From Chloroflexota bacterium (lineage in GTDB: Bacteria > Chloroflexota > UBA11872 > VXNJ01): a DNA stretch of 19,527 bases. Below are positions 1 through 7,584 of the stretch, piece after piece (within the stretch, counting starts at the first letter, position 1; each line of letters starts with the position of its first letter). Both the position numbers and the translations under genes were made by a program. Under the pieces are notes generated by a model. That model ran no database searches. It was given only the letters and a program-made list of their open reading frames with translations, and had not been told where the DNA came from. The stretch covers positions 1 to 19,527 of the forward strand of contig JAPOVO010000490.1 of the NCBI GenBank assembly GCA_026708165.1. Reading direction: 5' to 3'.

Positions 1-140
1 GCCTGGAGCAGGTATGCGACGTGGCGGGCCTCGCCCGGACCGACGCTCTTGAAAATCTCCGCCAAGAGCTCTGTCATCGCTATTCGACCGCTCGTCTGCT
101 CGATCCGCTCGAAGTAGCCGGCCAGTTCGTAGAACTTCAT
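1..140 (-). CDS. ATP-dependent DNA ligase, N-terminal fragment
   Basis: Only the first 46 codons lie in the window; the gene runs off its left edge. The start is the ATG at 140, and the product begins MKFYELAGYFERIEQTSGR, followed by a TELLAEIF segment and a VAYLLQ segment. This helical opening is characteristic of the N-terminal DNA-binding domain of archaeal-type and bacterial ATP-dependent ligases (family knowledge). These enzymes seal nicks through a lysine-AMP intermediate; that lysine and the adenylation domain would lie outside the window. A purine-rich GGGAGAGGGAGCGG stretch sits upstream of the ATG, but rather far away. The gene lies 203 bases downstream of uvrD on the same strand, so co-transcription is possible but the gap also leaves room for its own promoter. 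I saw no convincing promoter or terminator in 141-343. The identification rests on a short N-terminus only. Confidence 0.75.
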   Translation of the reverse strand, partial: MKFYELAGYFERIEQTSGRIAMTELLAEIFKSVGPGEARHVAYLLQ

Positions 141-343
141 AACTGGCCCGCGAAAATCCGCTCCCTCTCCCTTGAAGAGAAGCTTGCATGACCTTCATTC
201 CTGCGAAAGAGGGTCACTCCGTACCCCGATACGGGCCGGGAATCCAGAGACTTCATGAATCAGGATGCCTCACATTCATATCCCTACAAATGGACCTCGC
301 GACACTGCAGACTTCGGCGCGATACCGTCCCGCAGCGTCACGC

Positions 344-2569
344 TCAAATCCGCTCCAGATTAGCGAACGCCACGCTCAGCAGCTTCAGGCCCTCGGTCTT
401 GAAAGCTACGCTGACTTCCTCGCCTCCTGGCCCTACCTTGCCCGTGACAACTATCCCCTCGCCGAATACCGAATGCCGCACTCTGGCCCCGTCAGTGAAG
501 GTCCGCTCCGTCGACGATGCTGGCCTCGCTCCCTGCCGATCCTGCGAACTACTTTGAGCGCCTATCCATCCATACCGTTGCGAATCTCTGGCCGGTTCAC
601 GGTCCCGGTCCAGCAGCTCATCTGGAATGTCACTCAGGAACCTGGACGGCAATCGCGAGGAGCTTCCCCATCCGCCTCGGTAGCGCGAATAGGTGAACAC
701 CAGGCTGTCGATAGCGCGCGTCATTCCCACGTAGGCCAGTCGGCGCTCCCCCTCCATCTGCACGGGATCGGTGAAAGACCGTATATGCGGGCAAAGCTCC
801 TCCTCGAAACCCACTATGAAGACCTTGCGAAATTCCAGTCCCTTGGCCGCGTGCAGGGTGATGAGCGTAACGGCGTCCCCGTCGGCGCGCATTCGATCGA
901 CGTCGGAGACCAGCGACACGTCCTGCAGAAAGGCGGTCATCGCCTCCGCCGGAGGCAGCCCCGCGTACCGCGTCGACGCCGCCACTAGCTCGATCACGTT
1001 GTCGATCCGCTCCTCACCGCGGTCCTCGTCTTCGTTCAAATGCGCTTCGTAACCACTCTCCCTGTAGACAAGCTGAATGAACGCGGGAAGCGACGTTGCC
1101 GGCGCCGCCTCATCCAGCCTTTTCAGCAGCCGCCCCAGCGGCGTTAACACTCCGGCGGCGCGCGTGGATAGATCGCCCTCGTTTCCTTCCGACAACAGTC
1201 GAACCGCTTCGCCGGGCGCCATCGACCTCCACGACGCCCATCGCGCAAGCTCGTCGAGGGTCTTGGCTCCTATTCCCCGCGCGGGCACGTTTGCGATCCG
1301 CGCGAAGCTGACTGAATCTCTCGGATTCGCCACGCAACGGAGATAGGCCAGTAAGTCCTTGATCTCCCGCCGCTGATAGAACTCGGTCGCACCCACAAGC
1401 TGATAGGCGACTCCCGCCCGAACGAAAGCCTCCTCGAACGGACGCGACTGCGCGTTGGTCCGGTACATAATTGCGACATCTCCGCGTCGCACGCCGTCGC
1501 TCCCGACCGCCCTCAACTCCTTCAAGACGCGGCGTGCCTCGTCCTCCTCGTCGTATGCTTCCACGACCCGGATATCGTCGCCTCCGTCCCGTGCCGTCCA
1601 CAGCTTCTTAGGCTTGCGTCCGGGAAGCCGTGAAACGACGCCGTGCGCGGCTTCCAGGATCATCTCTGTAGAGCGGTAGTTCTGCTCGAGCTTTACGACC
1701 TTCGCGTCCGGGTACTCGTTTTCGAAGTCCAGCAGGTTGCGTATATCCGCTCCCCGCCAGCCGTAGATGCTCTGGTCGTCGTCACCCACAACGCACAGGT
1801 TGCGATGCAACTTGCACAGCTCGCGCACCAGTAGGTATTGGGCGCGATTGGTGTCCTGATATTCGTCCACCATCGCTAAGCGAAATCTGTTGCGGTAGTA
1901 CTCGAGCACATCCGGCGAATCTCTCAGCAAGTTCACCGCTCGCACTATCAGATCGCCGAAGTCCAGTCCGCCCGACTCGGCCAGCAGTTGCTCGTAGCGC
2001 CGGTAGATGCGGGCGATCATCTCCTGTATATGCCCCTCGGCATATTCGGCATATTCGAAGTGAGTTCGCAATTCGTCCTTGGCGCGCGAGATCCCCGCCC
2101 GCGCCGCGACCGGAGAAACCTGTGAGGGCGTCAATCCCAAGTCCTTCATCGCTGTTCGGACCACCGCAAGCTGGTCTGCCGCGTCGAAAATCGGGAAATT
2201 GCGGTCCAGCCCGGCCTGGGCCGCGTTCCGCCGCAGCATTTCCGCACAAGTTCGGTGAAATGTGCCTATTGTCACGCCGCCGGCCCTTTCCGCAAGCAGG
2301 CGCGCTACTCGGTCCCGCATCTCGTCGGCGGCCTTGTTCGTAAACGTCACAGCCAGGATGTTCCACGGTGCGACGTTCCGCTCTGCGATGAGGTAGGCGA
2401 TCCGGTAAGTGATGACGCGGGTCTTACCTGATCCCGCCCCCGCCAGTATCAGCAGAGGACCTCTTCCGTGACGGACTGCCTCCCACTGCGGAGGATTCAG
2501 GTTCCAGCGTTCGGTTTCAGCCGTCAAGGGATAGTTTGCAAGATCCGGGTGGTGTGAATTCGCAGCCAT
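344..2569 (-). CDS. pcrA: UvrD/PcrA-type superfamily 1 DNA helicase
   Basis: ATP-dependent 3'-5' DNA helicase of the UvrD/PcrA/Rep group, acting in nucleotide excision repair, mismatch repair or removal of recombinase filaments. All SF1A motifs are visible in order: Walker A LAGAGSGKT, AVTFTNKAADEM, VDEYQDT (DExx box), VVGDDDQSIYGWRGA, LEQNYRST, LHAAKGLEF and RRLAYVGMTRA. The C-terminus carries the PcrA-like tail (RVRHSVFGEGIV then VSVAFKTEG and KLLSVAFANLERI), the RNA-polymerase-binding Tudor-like region. I use the ATG at 2569 (741 aa) rather than the longest frame from 2635. Homology starts only after it (the NPPQWEAV segment), and a TATAAT box lies 4 bases upstream, inside the longer frame. 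PcrA and UvrD cannot be separated firmly from sequence alone; the tail favours PcrA. It heads a minus-strand pair with the ligase and is divergent from the GNAT gene. Confidence 0.95.
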   Translation of the reverse strand: MAANSHHPDLANYPLTAETERWNLNPPQWEAVRHGRGPLLILAGAGSGKTRVITYRIAYLIAERNVAPWNILAVTFTNKAADEMRDRVARLLAERAGGVTIGTFHRTCAEMLRRNAAQAGLDRNFPIFDAADQLAVVRTAMKDLGLTPSQVSPVAARAGISRAKDELRTHFEYAEYAEGHIQEMIARIYRRYEQLLAESGGLDFGDLIVRAVNLLRDSPDVLEYYRNRFRLAMVDEYQDTNRAQYLLVRELCKLHRNLCVVGDDDQSIYGWRGADIRNLLDFENEYPDAKVVKLEQNYRSTEMILEAAHGVVSRLPGRKPKKLWTARDGGDDIRVVEAYDEEDEARRVLKELRAVGSDGVRRGDVAIMYRTNAQSRPFEEAFVRAGVAYQLVGATEFYQRREIKDLLAYLRCVANPRDSVSFARIANVPARGIGAKTLDELARWASWRSMAPGEAVRLLSEGNEGDLSTRAAGVLTPLGRLLKRLDEAAPATSLPAFIQLVYRESGYEAHLNEDEDRGEERIDNVIELVAASTRYAGLPPAEAMTAFLQDVSLVSDVDRMRADGDAVTLITLHAAKGLEFRKVFIVGFEEELCPHIRSFTDPVQMEGERRLAYVGMTRAIDSLVFTYSRYRGGWGSSSRLPSRFLSDIPDELLDRDREPARDSQRYGWIGAQSSSQDRQGARPASSTERTFTDGARVRHSVFGEGIVVTGKVGPGGEEVSVAFKTEGLKLLSVAFANLERI

Positions 2570-2573
2570 CCCG

Positions 2574-2603
2574 ATTATAGGGACGCGGCCAATGCCCGAT
2601 GAA
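2574..2603 (-). promoter_or_regulatory. Candidate promoter of the helicase gene
   Basis: On the minus strand a perfect TATAAT (2579-2574) stands 4 bases before the helicase ATG at 2569. A weak TTCATC (2603-2598) lies 18 bases further up. With this spacing the transcript would begin at or next to the start codon, giving a leaderless or nearly leaderless mRNA. The hexamers are seen; their use is inferred. Confidence 0.5.
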
Positions 2604-2655
2604 CGACTCTCCGAGCACTGCCCGACGCGGGTCAACGCGATTCAGATACCAACAA

Positions 2656-2686
2656 TCGACACCAAAAACGATTTCCGGGGCATAAT
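2656..2686 (+). promoter_or_regulatory. Candidate leaderless promoter of the GNAT gene
   Basis: TCGACA (2656-2661), a 19-base spacer and CATAAT (2681-2686) precede the ATG at 2693 by exactly 6 bases, the normal distance between a -10 box and the transcription start. No Shine-Dalgarno sequence is possible on such a transcript. It is back to back with the helicase promoter in the same 120-base divergent region. Confidence 0.5.
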
Positions 2687-2692
2687 ATCTTT

Positions 2693-3211
2693 ATGACATC
2701 CAGCATCACCGCTCGCGGCGCATACCGCGAAGTCGCATCGTTCGATGCGGGTAACGCTCAAATCGTGCCCGCGACTTTCGCGGACGTTAAGGGCATCAAG
2801 GCGATCGTAGATCCTTACGCCGAGCAGGACCTCATGCTGCCCAGGTCCACCGAGGAGATATTCGAGAACATTCGCGAATATCTCGTCTACAGGATTCCGA
2901 CAGGCGTTATCGGCTGTGTCGCGCTGCACATTTTTTCGCCGGAGCTTGCGGAGGTCCGCGCGCTTGCCGTGCACAGCGACTACACCAGTCTTGGAATCGG
3001 CAGCCGTCTGGTCGGCGCGTGCCTGGACGAAGCGCGTGGTTACGGAATACCCAAGGCTTTCACGCTCACCCTAGAAGCACGTTTCTTCGCCAGATTGGGC
3101 TTTCGTCGGGTCGAACGAGACACGCTGACGCTGAAGGTCTGGCAGGAGTGCTACCGCTGTCCCAAATTCGATCGCTGCGACGAGATCGCGATGGTGATGG
3201 ACCTGGTCTGA
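2693..3211 (+). CDS. GNAT-family N-acetyltransferase, ArgA-like
   Basis: Acetyl-CoA-dependent N-acetyltransferase of 172 aa. The GNAT core is clear: a first strand IVPATFADVKGIKAIVDPYA, then MLPRS, then ALHIFSPELAEVRALAVH and the acetyl-CoA loop segment LGIGSRLVGACLDEA, then FFARLGFRRV near the end. The MLPRS, LAEVRALAV and FFARLGF segments, followed by a terminal cysteine-rich KVWQECYRCPKFDRCDE, match the short amino-acid N-acetyltransferases (short N-acetylglutamate-synthase type) that start arginine synthesis. The three cysteines (153, 156, 162) could bind a metal, but this is not shown. No arginine genes neighbour it, so the substrate stays open. The ATG at 2693 is supported by a -10 box 6 bases upstream. 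It is divergent from the helicase gene and 177 bases before the DUF58 gene. Confidence 0.8.
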   Translation: MTSSITARGAYREVASFDAGNAQIVPATFADVKGIKAIVDPYAEQDLMLPRSTEEIFENIREYLVYRIPTGVIGCVALHIFSPELAEVRALAVHSDYTSLGIGSRLVGACLDEARGYGIPKAFTLTLEARFFARLGFRRVERDTLTLKVWQECYRCPKFDRCDEIAMVMDLV

Positions 3212-3227
3212 AGTCGCGTGCAGCCGC

Positions 3228-3240
3228 CCGCTGAGAGCGG
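3228..3240 (+). terminator. Small perfect hairpin after the GNAT gene
   Basis: CCGCT-GAG-AGCGG forms a 5-bp stem with a 3-base loop, starting 16 bases after the GNAT stop codon. No T-tract follows (AAACTG), so it is at best a weak or factor-assisted terminator or an mRNA end stabiliser. Confidence 0.25.
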
Positions 3241-3252
3241 AAACTGTGGCTG

Positions 3253-3258
3253 TACAAT
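3253..3258 (+). promoter_or_regulatory. Candidate -10 box upstream of the DUF58 gene
   Basis: TACAAT, with no clear -35 element, lies in the 177-base gap before the DUF58 gene. It would give a leader of about 125 bases to the annotated ATG at 3389. A GTG at 3260 opens a 10-codon frame ending in TAG at 3290, which is in phase with the DUF58 frame. Confidence 0.3.
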
Positions 3259-3388
3259 CGTGAGTCTGGAGGCGATCCGCGCAGTTGATTAGACCTCCCG
3301 AACCATCAGCGATAAAGGGCGGCGCTACATCGAAGCCGTAGAACAGCGAGCGTTACTGCAACGGCCGCAGATTTACGTTCAGCGGCCT

Positions 3389-4636
3389 ATGGCGCTAGTT
3401 CTGATTGGCGCTCTGCTCGTTTTGTCGTTGGTCACCACTTCCGCCATCGTCTTCTGGTTCTTTTACGCGCTCACGGTCCTCGTCGTCGTCTCGTACTTCT
3501 GGACGAAGAGCGCAGCCGACAACCTGAGAATCCGAAGGACGCTCGCCAACAAGTGGGCTACCACCGGCGATGCCATCGACGAGGAGATACTGCTCAGCAA
3601 CCTCGGCAGACTGCCGATTCTGCTGGTCGAGTTGGACGACCAGTCCAATCTGCCCGGCTACTCAGCCAGTGTCGCCGAGAACCTCGACGGCCGCCAGACC
3701 AAACGATGGATCAGCAGCGGCAGGGCGCTCCGCCGCGGGTTGTTTTCGCTCGGCCCGATGACTGTAAGGACCGGCGATCCCTTCGGTATATTCCTCGCCG
3801 AGTTCGACTTTCCCCAGGTAAGCACGTTGGTCGTCTATCCTCCGATTAGCGTCATGCCGGACTTCCGAATACCTACGGGATCGTTCTTCGGCAACACACG
3901 CTCCAACATTCGAAGCCCGCAGGTTACCGCCGACGCGTCCAGCGTGCGGGAGTTGGTTCCGGGCGATGAGATGAAGCGCATCCACTGGCTCTCGACCGCC
4001 AGGAAGATGACGCTGATGGTTGAGGAATTCGACCTGGAACCTGCCGCTAGCGTGTGGCTCGTTCTAGACATGCACCGGGCCGTCCAGAGCGGCAGCGGCG
4101 ACGAGTCCACCGAGGAATACGCGGTCAAGATCGCCTCGGCCCTCGCCTACCAGCAGGTTCGGGATGGTAAGTCTGTGGGACTCGCCGCGTTCGGGCGCGA
4201 GCGGATCCTCGTCGAGCCGCAGAAAGGCACTCGGCAGCTCTGGCGAATCCTCGAACAGCTCGCCACCGTCAGCGCCAACGGAACGGCGCCTTTTGCCGAG
4301 TTCCTCACCGAGACCGCGCCCGCCTTCGGCCGTGGAATGAGCCTGGTGGCAATCTCACCGTCAAGCGATCTCGATTGGGGGACTGCCATGCTCAATCTGG
4401 GCGGTAGGGGGCTGTTCCCCGGCGCCGTGCTGATCGATAGCGAGAGTTTCGGTGGTACCGGCTCCAACAAGGAGGTCCGCGAGCTCTTGGCGACCGCCGG
4501 CGTGAGTCTCCGGACCGTACGCCAGGGGCAGAAATTCGAGACTATCCGGGCCGAAATCGGCGCCGACTCCTACTCCGGCGCGACACCGCGGTCGGCATTC
4601 GCCGTATCGCGAACGGCAAGCTCCGCGCGCGCATGA
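3389..4636 (+). CDS. DUF58 domain membrane-anchored protein
   Basis: Protein of 415 aa with two hydrophobic N-terminal segments (about residues 2-17 and 20-38) and a large soluble region. It ends in a DUF58 / von Willebrand A-like domain, recognised by VRELVPGDEMKRIHWLSTAR and the following MVEEFDLEP and WLVLDMHRAV. DUF58 proteins usually work with a MoxR AAA+ ATPase and a transglutaminase-like membrane protein in cell-envelope processes of poorly defined role. Here the transglutaminase partner follows with a 4-base ATGA overlap, implying translational coupling, but no MoxR gene is in the window. The start is uncertain. The reading frame stays open upstream to 3293, and the extension is rich in basic residues (a stretch like RRYIEAVEQRALLQRPQIYV), as expected just before the first membrane segment. 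No ATG/GTG/TTG lies in that extension before the TAG at 3290, so the ATG at 3389 is kept. Confidence 0.85.
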   Translation: MALVLIGALLVLSLVTTSAIVFWFFYALTVLVVVSYFWTKSAADNLRIRRTLANKWATTGDAIDEEILLSNLGRLPILLVELDDQSNLPGYSASVAENLDGRQTKRWISSGRALRRGLFSLGPMTVRTGDPFGIFLAEFDFPQVSTLVVYPPISVMPDFRIPTGSFFGNTRSNIRSPQVTADASSVRELVPGDEMKRIHWLSTARKMTLMVEEFDLEPAASVWLVLDMHRAVQSGSGDESTEEYAVKIASALAYQQVRDGKSVGLAAFGRERILVEPQKGTRQLWRILEQLATVSANGTAPFAEFLTETAPAFGRGMSLVAISPSSDLDWGTAMLNLGGRGLFPGAVLIDSESFGGTGSNKEVRELLATAGVSLRTVRQGQKFETIRAEIGADSYSGATPRSAFAVSRTASSARA

Positions 4637-7047
4637 CCATCGCGGCCAGAGCCCTTACTCGCACCGGTCTCGCCCGACCAGCGCAGGGCTGGCTGCCCAT
4701 AATCTTGCTCATCGCGCTGGTGATGTCGGTCGTCTATTCCATCGACCAGGCGCGGTGGGCGGCCAATACCGGGATCATGTTCCCGTTTGCCGCCTTCGGA
4801 ATCGCGGCCGGCGCGTGGCTCTGCAACCGCAAGCTCCACTCCGCCGTAATAATCGCCATCGGGGTCGTGGTGGGAGCCGTTTCTTCCTTCATCATCGTTT
4901 CCGAGGCGTTCCCCGGCCCGACCGACCTGGTTCCGAACTTCGTCGACATGTTCAGGCAGACTCTCGGGTGGGTCGGCGACCGGCGCGCCGGAATCGCCAC
5001 CGGCCCCCAGCCGCTCATCGGTGCGTTGACCACCAGTTGGGAGTTTGTAGTCGATCTCGGCATCCGCCTCGTCGACTGGTTCGATGTCGTCTCCTCATTC
5101 AGGGCAAGCGCCGATAACGTCATCTTCCTTCTATGGATGGCATACGCCGCCTGGGGAATGGGGTTCATCGGCGCATGGGGACTCTACCGCCGCCGCAGTG
5201 TCGCAATTGCCGCGCTCGGTGCCGCCGTCGGTCTTGGCGTTAACGTAACCTATGTCGGCCCCACGCGGCTGCCATTCATCATCTTCATGGTCGCGCTCCT
5301 TCTGCTCATGGTTCAGGTCAACCTCTTCGCTTTGTCGGATCGTTGGCAGAAGGCGAAGATCGAATACTCCGCCGAGCTCGGCATCAACATAACGGCGCTT
5401 AGCCTGGTGCTCGTGGCCGTAGTGACCTTGTTCGCCGTATTCTTCCCCCGAATTCGGGCCAATCCTCTCTCCGACTCGTTCTGGACGTACATGGGCGACG
5501 GTTGGGGGAACGTCGAGGCAGCCGCTAACCGGCTCTTCAGTGGCGTCTCCAACCCATCGGGTGCGTCGTCGCTTTCAGGTCCGCAACAGCTACCCGTCGG
5601 AGCCGTCCTCCCATTCACCAAACGGGCCACGCTTATCGTGCAATCGACGCATGAGGCGTACTGGCGAGGAGTGACTTACGACCGGTTTGTCGGAGACCGA
5701 TGGGAAAACACCGACAAGGCGCTAACCACCCGAGACCCTGGTCAGGCGCTGACTAAGGACGTTGAGCGCAAATCGCGCATCGCCGTCAAAGCCAATATAG
5801 AGATTCTGGACTCCAATTCGTCGGTGCTCTTCATTCCCGGCGACCTCGTCACGATGAGCCGCAAATACCTTATTCAGAGCGGCGAAAAGGACGATGTGAG
5901 CGACTTCTCGTCAATCAGGGCGACCCGTAGCGTAGGTCGCAGACTCGCGTATTCGGTTGAATCTACTCTCCCCGGCCCCTCGATAACTGCACTACGAGAT
6001 GCCGGCACAGCCTACCCTGCATGGATCGATAAGTACTTGCAACTTCCCGACGTCAGCCCCCGAGTTGAAGAGTTGGCCGCCCGTTTTGCCACGTCGGGCG
6101 ACAACGCCTTCGACAGGGCGCAGCGTATTGAGTTCTTCCTAAGGCGTTATCCATTCTCGATAGAGATTCCCGAACCCGCTCCCGGCTCCGACGTTGTCGA
6201 TCAATACCTGTTCGAATATAGACGCGGCTATGCCGACTACACCGCCTCGGCCATGGCCGTTCTCGGCCGCCTCAACGGCATACCCACCCGTGTTGTCTCC
6301 GGCTACGTGCCCGGCACGTTTGACGAGGAGACCGGCAGATTCATCGCTGGCCCCGAAGACTCCCACGTCTGGGTGGAGATCTTCTTTCCCGGCTACGGAT
6401 GGATTCCGTTCGAGCCTTCCGGTTACCGGGTGCCTCTTGTTCGACAGGAAGGCGGGAGCGGTCTTGGAGGTGCTAACCCCGGCGACCTTATCGATATCTA
6501 CGATCTCGAAGCCTTGCTCGATGACCTGGCGCTCGGATCAACGTCGGGCAACTTCGATCCCATAGGAGAAATCAACGAAAATCCCATCCTCGAATTCATA
6601 CGGTCCGCATCGGGCGTCTTCATCGTGGTCGGCGGCATCGTCGGCACCCTTATAGGCGGATTTCTGCTCTATTTCCTCATCGGATTTGCCACAACCCGAT
6701 TTCAAAGTCCAAAGACTCGGATACGCGGAACATATAGGCGAATGCTGAAATATGCGCGCTGGGCGGGTTACAATCCTAGTGAGGCGCGAACGCCGCTGGA
6801 ACTGGCCGAGGCCTTGTCCGAAGGCTTGTATTCGAGCGAAAGCCAAACGGAAAAGTCCCAGACCACGCGGGTTTTTCTGGAAGAGGATCGCCCTCCCATT
6901 GAAATCGCAAGACAGTACGCGCGAGCGCTTTACAGCGATCACGGAGTATTGCCGATAGATAGGCGCTCCGTTGACCGCGCCTGGAAGAGGCTCAGGCCTC
7001 TACTCCTGGGAAGGATCATTCGACGGCGTAAGTTACTAGCTCGTTAG
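4633..7047 (+). CDS. TgpA-like transglutaminase-fold membrane protein, catalytic Cys missing
   Basis: Membrane protein of 804 aa. About seven hydrophobic helices occupy roughly residues 15-270 (DUF3488/TgpA N-terminal type). A long extracytoplasmic region follows, containing a transglutaminase-like core at about 520-600. Another helix lies at about 660-690, then a basic cytoplasmic tail resembling DUF4129. The core reads RRGYADYTASAMAVL, GIPTRVVSGYVPG, SHVWVEIFFPGYGW and IPFEPSGY. In active members the first motif carries the nucleophilic Cys (RGYC...); here that position is Ala534 (codon 6232-6234). His578 is kept and the acidic position is Glu594. The protein is therefore probably not a Cys-type transglutaminase or protease, but may bind peptide or peptidoglycan partners. 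It overlaps the DUF58 stop by 4 bases and is followed 11 bases later by the first of three small membrane-protein genes. Confidence 0.88.
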   Translation: MTIAARALTRTGLARPAQGWLPIILLIALVMSVVYSIDQARWAANTGIMFPFAAFGIAAGAWLCNRKLHSAVIIAIGVVVGAVSSFIIVSEAFPGPTDLVPNFVDMFRQTLGWVGDRRAGIATGPQPLIGALTTSWEFVVDLGIRLVDWFDVVSSFRASADNVIFLLWMAYAAWGMGFIGAWGLYRRRSVAIAALGAAVGLGVNVTYVGPTRLPFIIFMVALLLLMVQVNLFALSDRWQKAKIEYSAELGINITALSLVLVAVVTLFAVFFPRIRANPLSDSFWTYMGDGWGNVEAAANRLFSGVSNPSGASSLSGPQQLPVGAVLPFTKRATLIVQSTHEAYWRGVTYDRFVGDRWENTDKALTTRDPGQALTKDVERKSRIAVKANIEILDSNSSVLFIPGDLVTMSRKYLIQSGEKDDVSDFSSIRATRSVGRRLAYSVESTLPGPSITALRDAGTAYPAWIDKYLQLPDVSPRVEELAARFATSGDNAFDRAQRIEFFLRRYPFSIEIPEPAPGSDVVDQYLFEYRRGYADYTASAMAVLGRLNGIPTRVVSGYVPGTFDEETGRFIAGPEDSHVWVEIFFPGYGWIPFEPSGYRVPLVRQEGGSGLGGANPGDLIDIYDLEALLDDLALGSTSGNFDPIGEINENPILEFIRSASGVFIVVGGIVGTLIGGFLLYFLIGFATTRFQSPKTRIRGTYRRMLKYARWAGYNPSEARTPLELAEALSEGLYSSESQTEKSQTTRVFLEEDRPPIEIARQYARALYSDHGVLPIDRRSVDRAWKRLRPLLLGRIIRRRKLLAR

Positions 7048-7058
7048 GGGCGCGAACC

Positions 7059-7343
7059 TTGGAGATTGCTGACGTCCGCGATATTGCAATCGTCGCGCTT
7101 GCAGCCGTATCGATCGTAACTGTCATCGTGTTGATCATCACCGCAGCTCTGCTGTGGCGGCTGATCGGCGTGATCAGGCGGGAAGTCCAGCCCATTCTGA
7201 AGTCCGCCGCATCGACTGCGGCTTCCATACAAGGGATTACTTCCGCCGCCGAGAATTCTTCAACTGGAACTGTGGTAAAGACGGTAATAGCCGCGGGACG
7301 CGCCCGAAAAAGGGCCTCGTTTCTGCGTTTTGGACGAAAGTAG
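7059..7343 (+). CDS. Small membrane protein, DUF948/YtxG-like
   Basis: Protein of 94 aa starting at a TTG, 11 bases after the transglutaminase-like gene. It has one N-terminal membrane helix (about residues 8-32, rich in V, I, L and A). An amphipathic stretch follows with regularly spaced small residues (EVQPILKSAASTAASIQGI), and the end is basic (RARKRASFLRFGRK). A single helix plus a heptad-like tail, directly before a YtxH-like gene, resembles the ytxG-ytxH arrangement of Bacillus, where YtxG carries DUF948. The family call is from shape and context rather than a diagnostic motif. Function unknown; an envelope or stress role is inferred from the Bacillus operon. GTG is not available nearby, and the hydrophobic helix would be lost with any later start. 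Confidence 0.65.
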   Translation: MEIADVRDIAIVALAAVSIVTVIVLIITAALLWRLIGVIRREVQPILKSAASTAASIQGITSAAENSSTGTVVKTVIAAGRARKRASFLRFGRK

Positions 7344-7354
7344 GTTGTTTTCCC

Positions 7355-7555
7355 ATGCCTTACGCATTTCTGGGTGCGTTGATTGGTTTTGTAGTCGGTA
7401 GCATCGCGGGCGCCGTGATCGCGCCCAAGAGAGGGGCCGATATTCTCGAAAACGCTCGCATCAGATTCAGAAGGGCGCGTGTTGAGGCCGACGCCGCCGC
7501 CGACGAGGCTCAACGATCGATTGAGCAGTCGTTTGAAGAGGCTCGCCGGAACTAG
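7355..7555 (+). CDS. YtxH-like small protein
   Basis: Protein of 66 aa from the ATG at 7355. It begins with a glycine-rich membrane segment, MPYAFLGALIGFVVGSIAG, then AVIAPKRGADIL. This GxxxG-type helix followed by an APKsG-like turn is the hallmark of YtxH/gas-vesicle-like small proteins (family knowledge). The remainder is a charged alanine-rich helix (ARVEADAAADEAQRSIEQSF) likely to form a coiled coil. The gene is 11 bases after the DUF948-like gene and 29 bases before the next small gene, so all three are probably co-transcribed. YtxH proteins are linked to general stress in Firmicutes, but no biochemical role is established. Confidence 0.75.
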   Translation: MPYAFLGALIGFVVGSIAGAVIAPKRGADILENARIRFRRARVEADAAADEAQRSIEQSFEEARRN

Positions 7556-7584
7556 GCCGCTCAGTCACACGTGAGTTTCCACTA

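Noticed and set aside
3..190. Open plus-strand frame at the left edge ending in TGA
   Set aside because: The minus strand of the same bases encodes the clear ATP-dependent ligase N-terminus, so the plus frame is a shadow.
188..988. Long open frame of 266 codons on the plus strand
   Set aside because: It lies opposite the helicase gene and has low-complexity, arginine/proline-rich composition with no domain. It is a high-GC shadow of the minus-strand gene.
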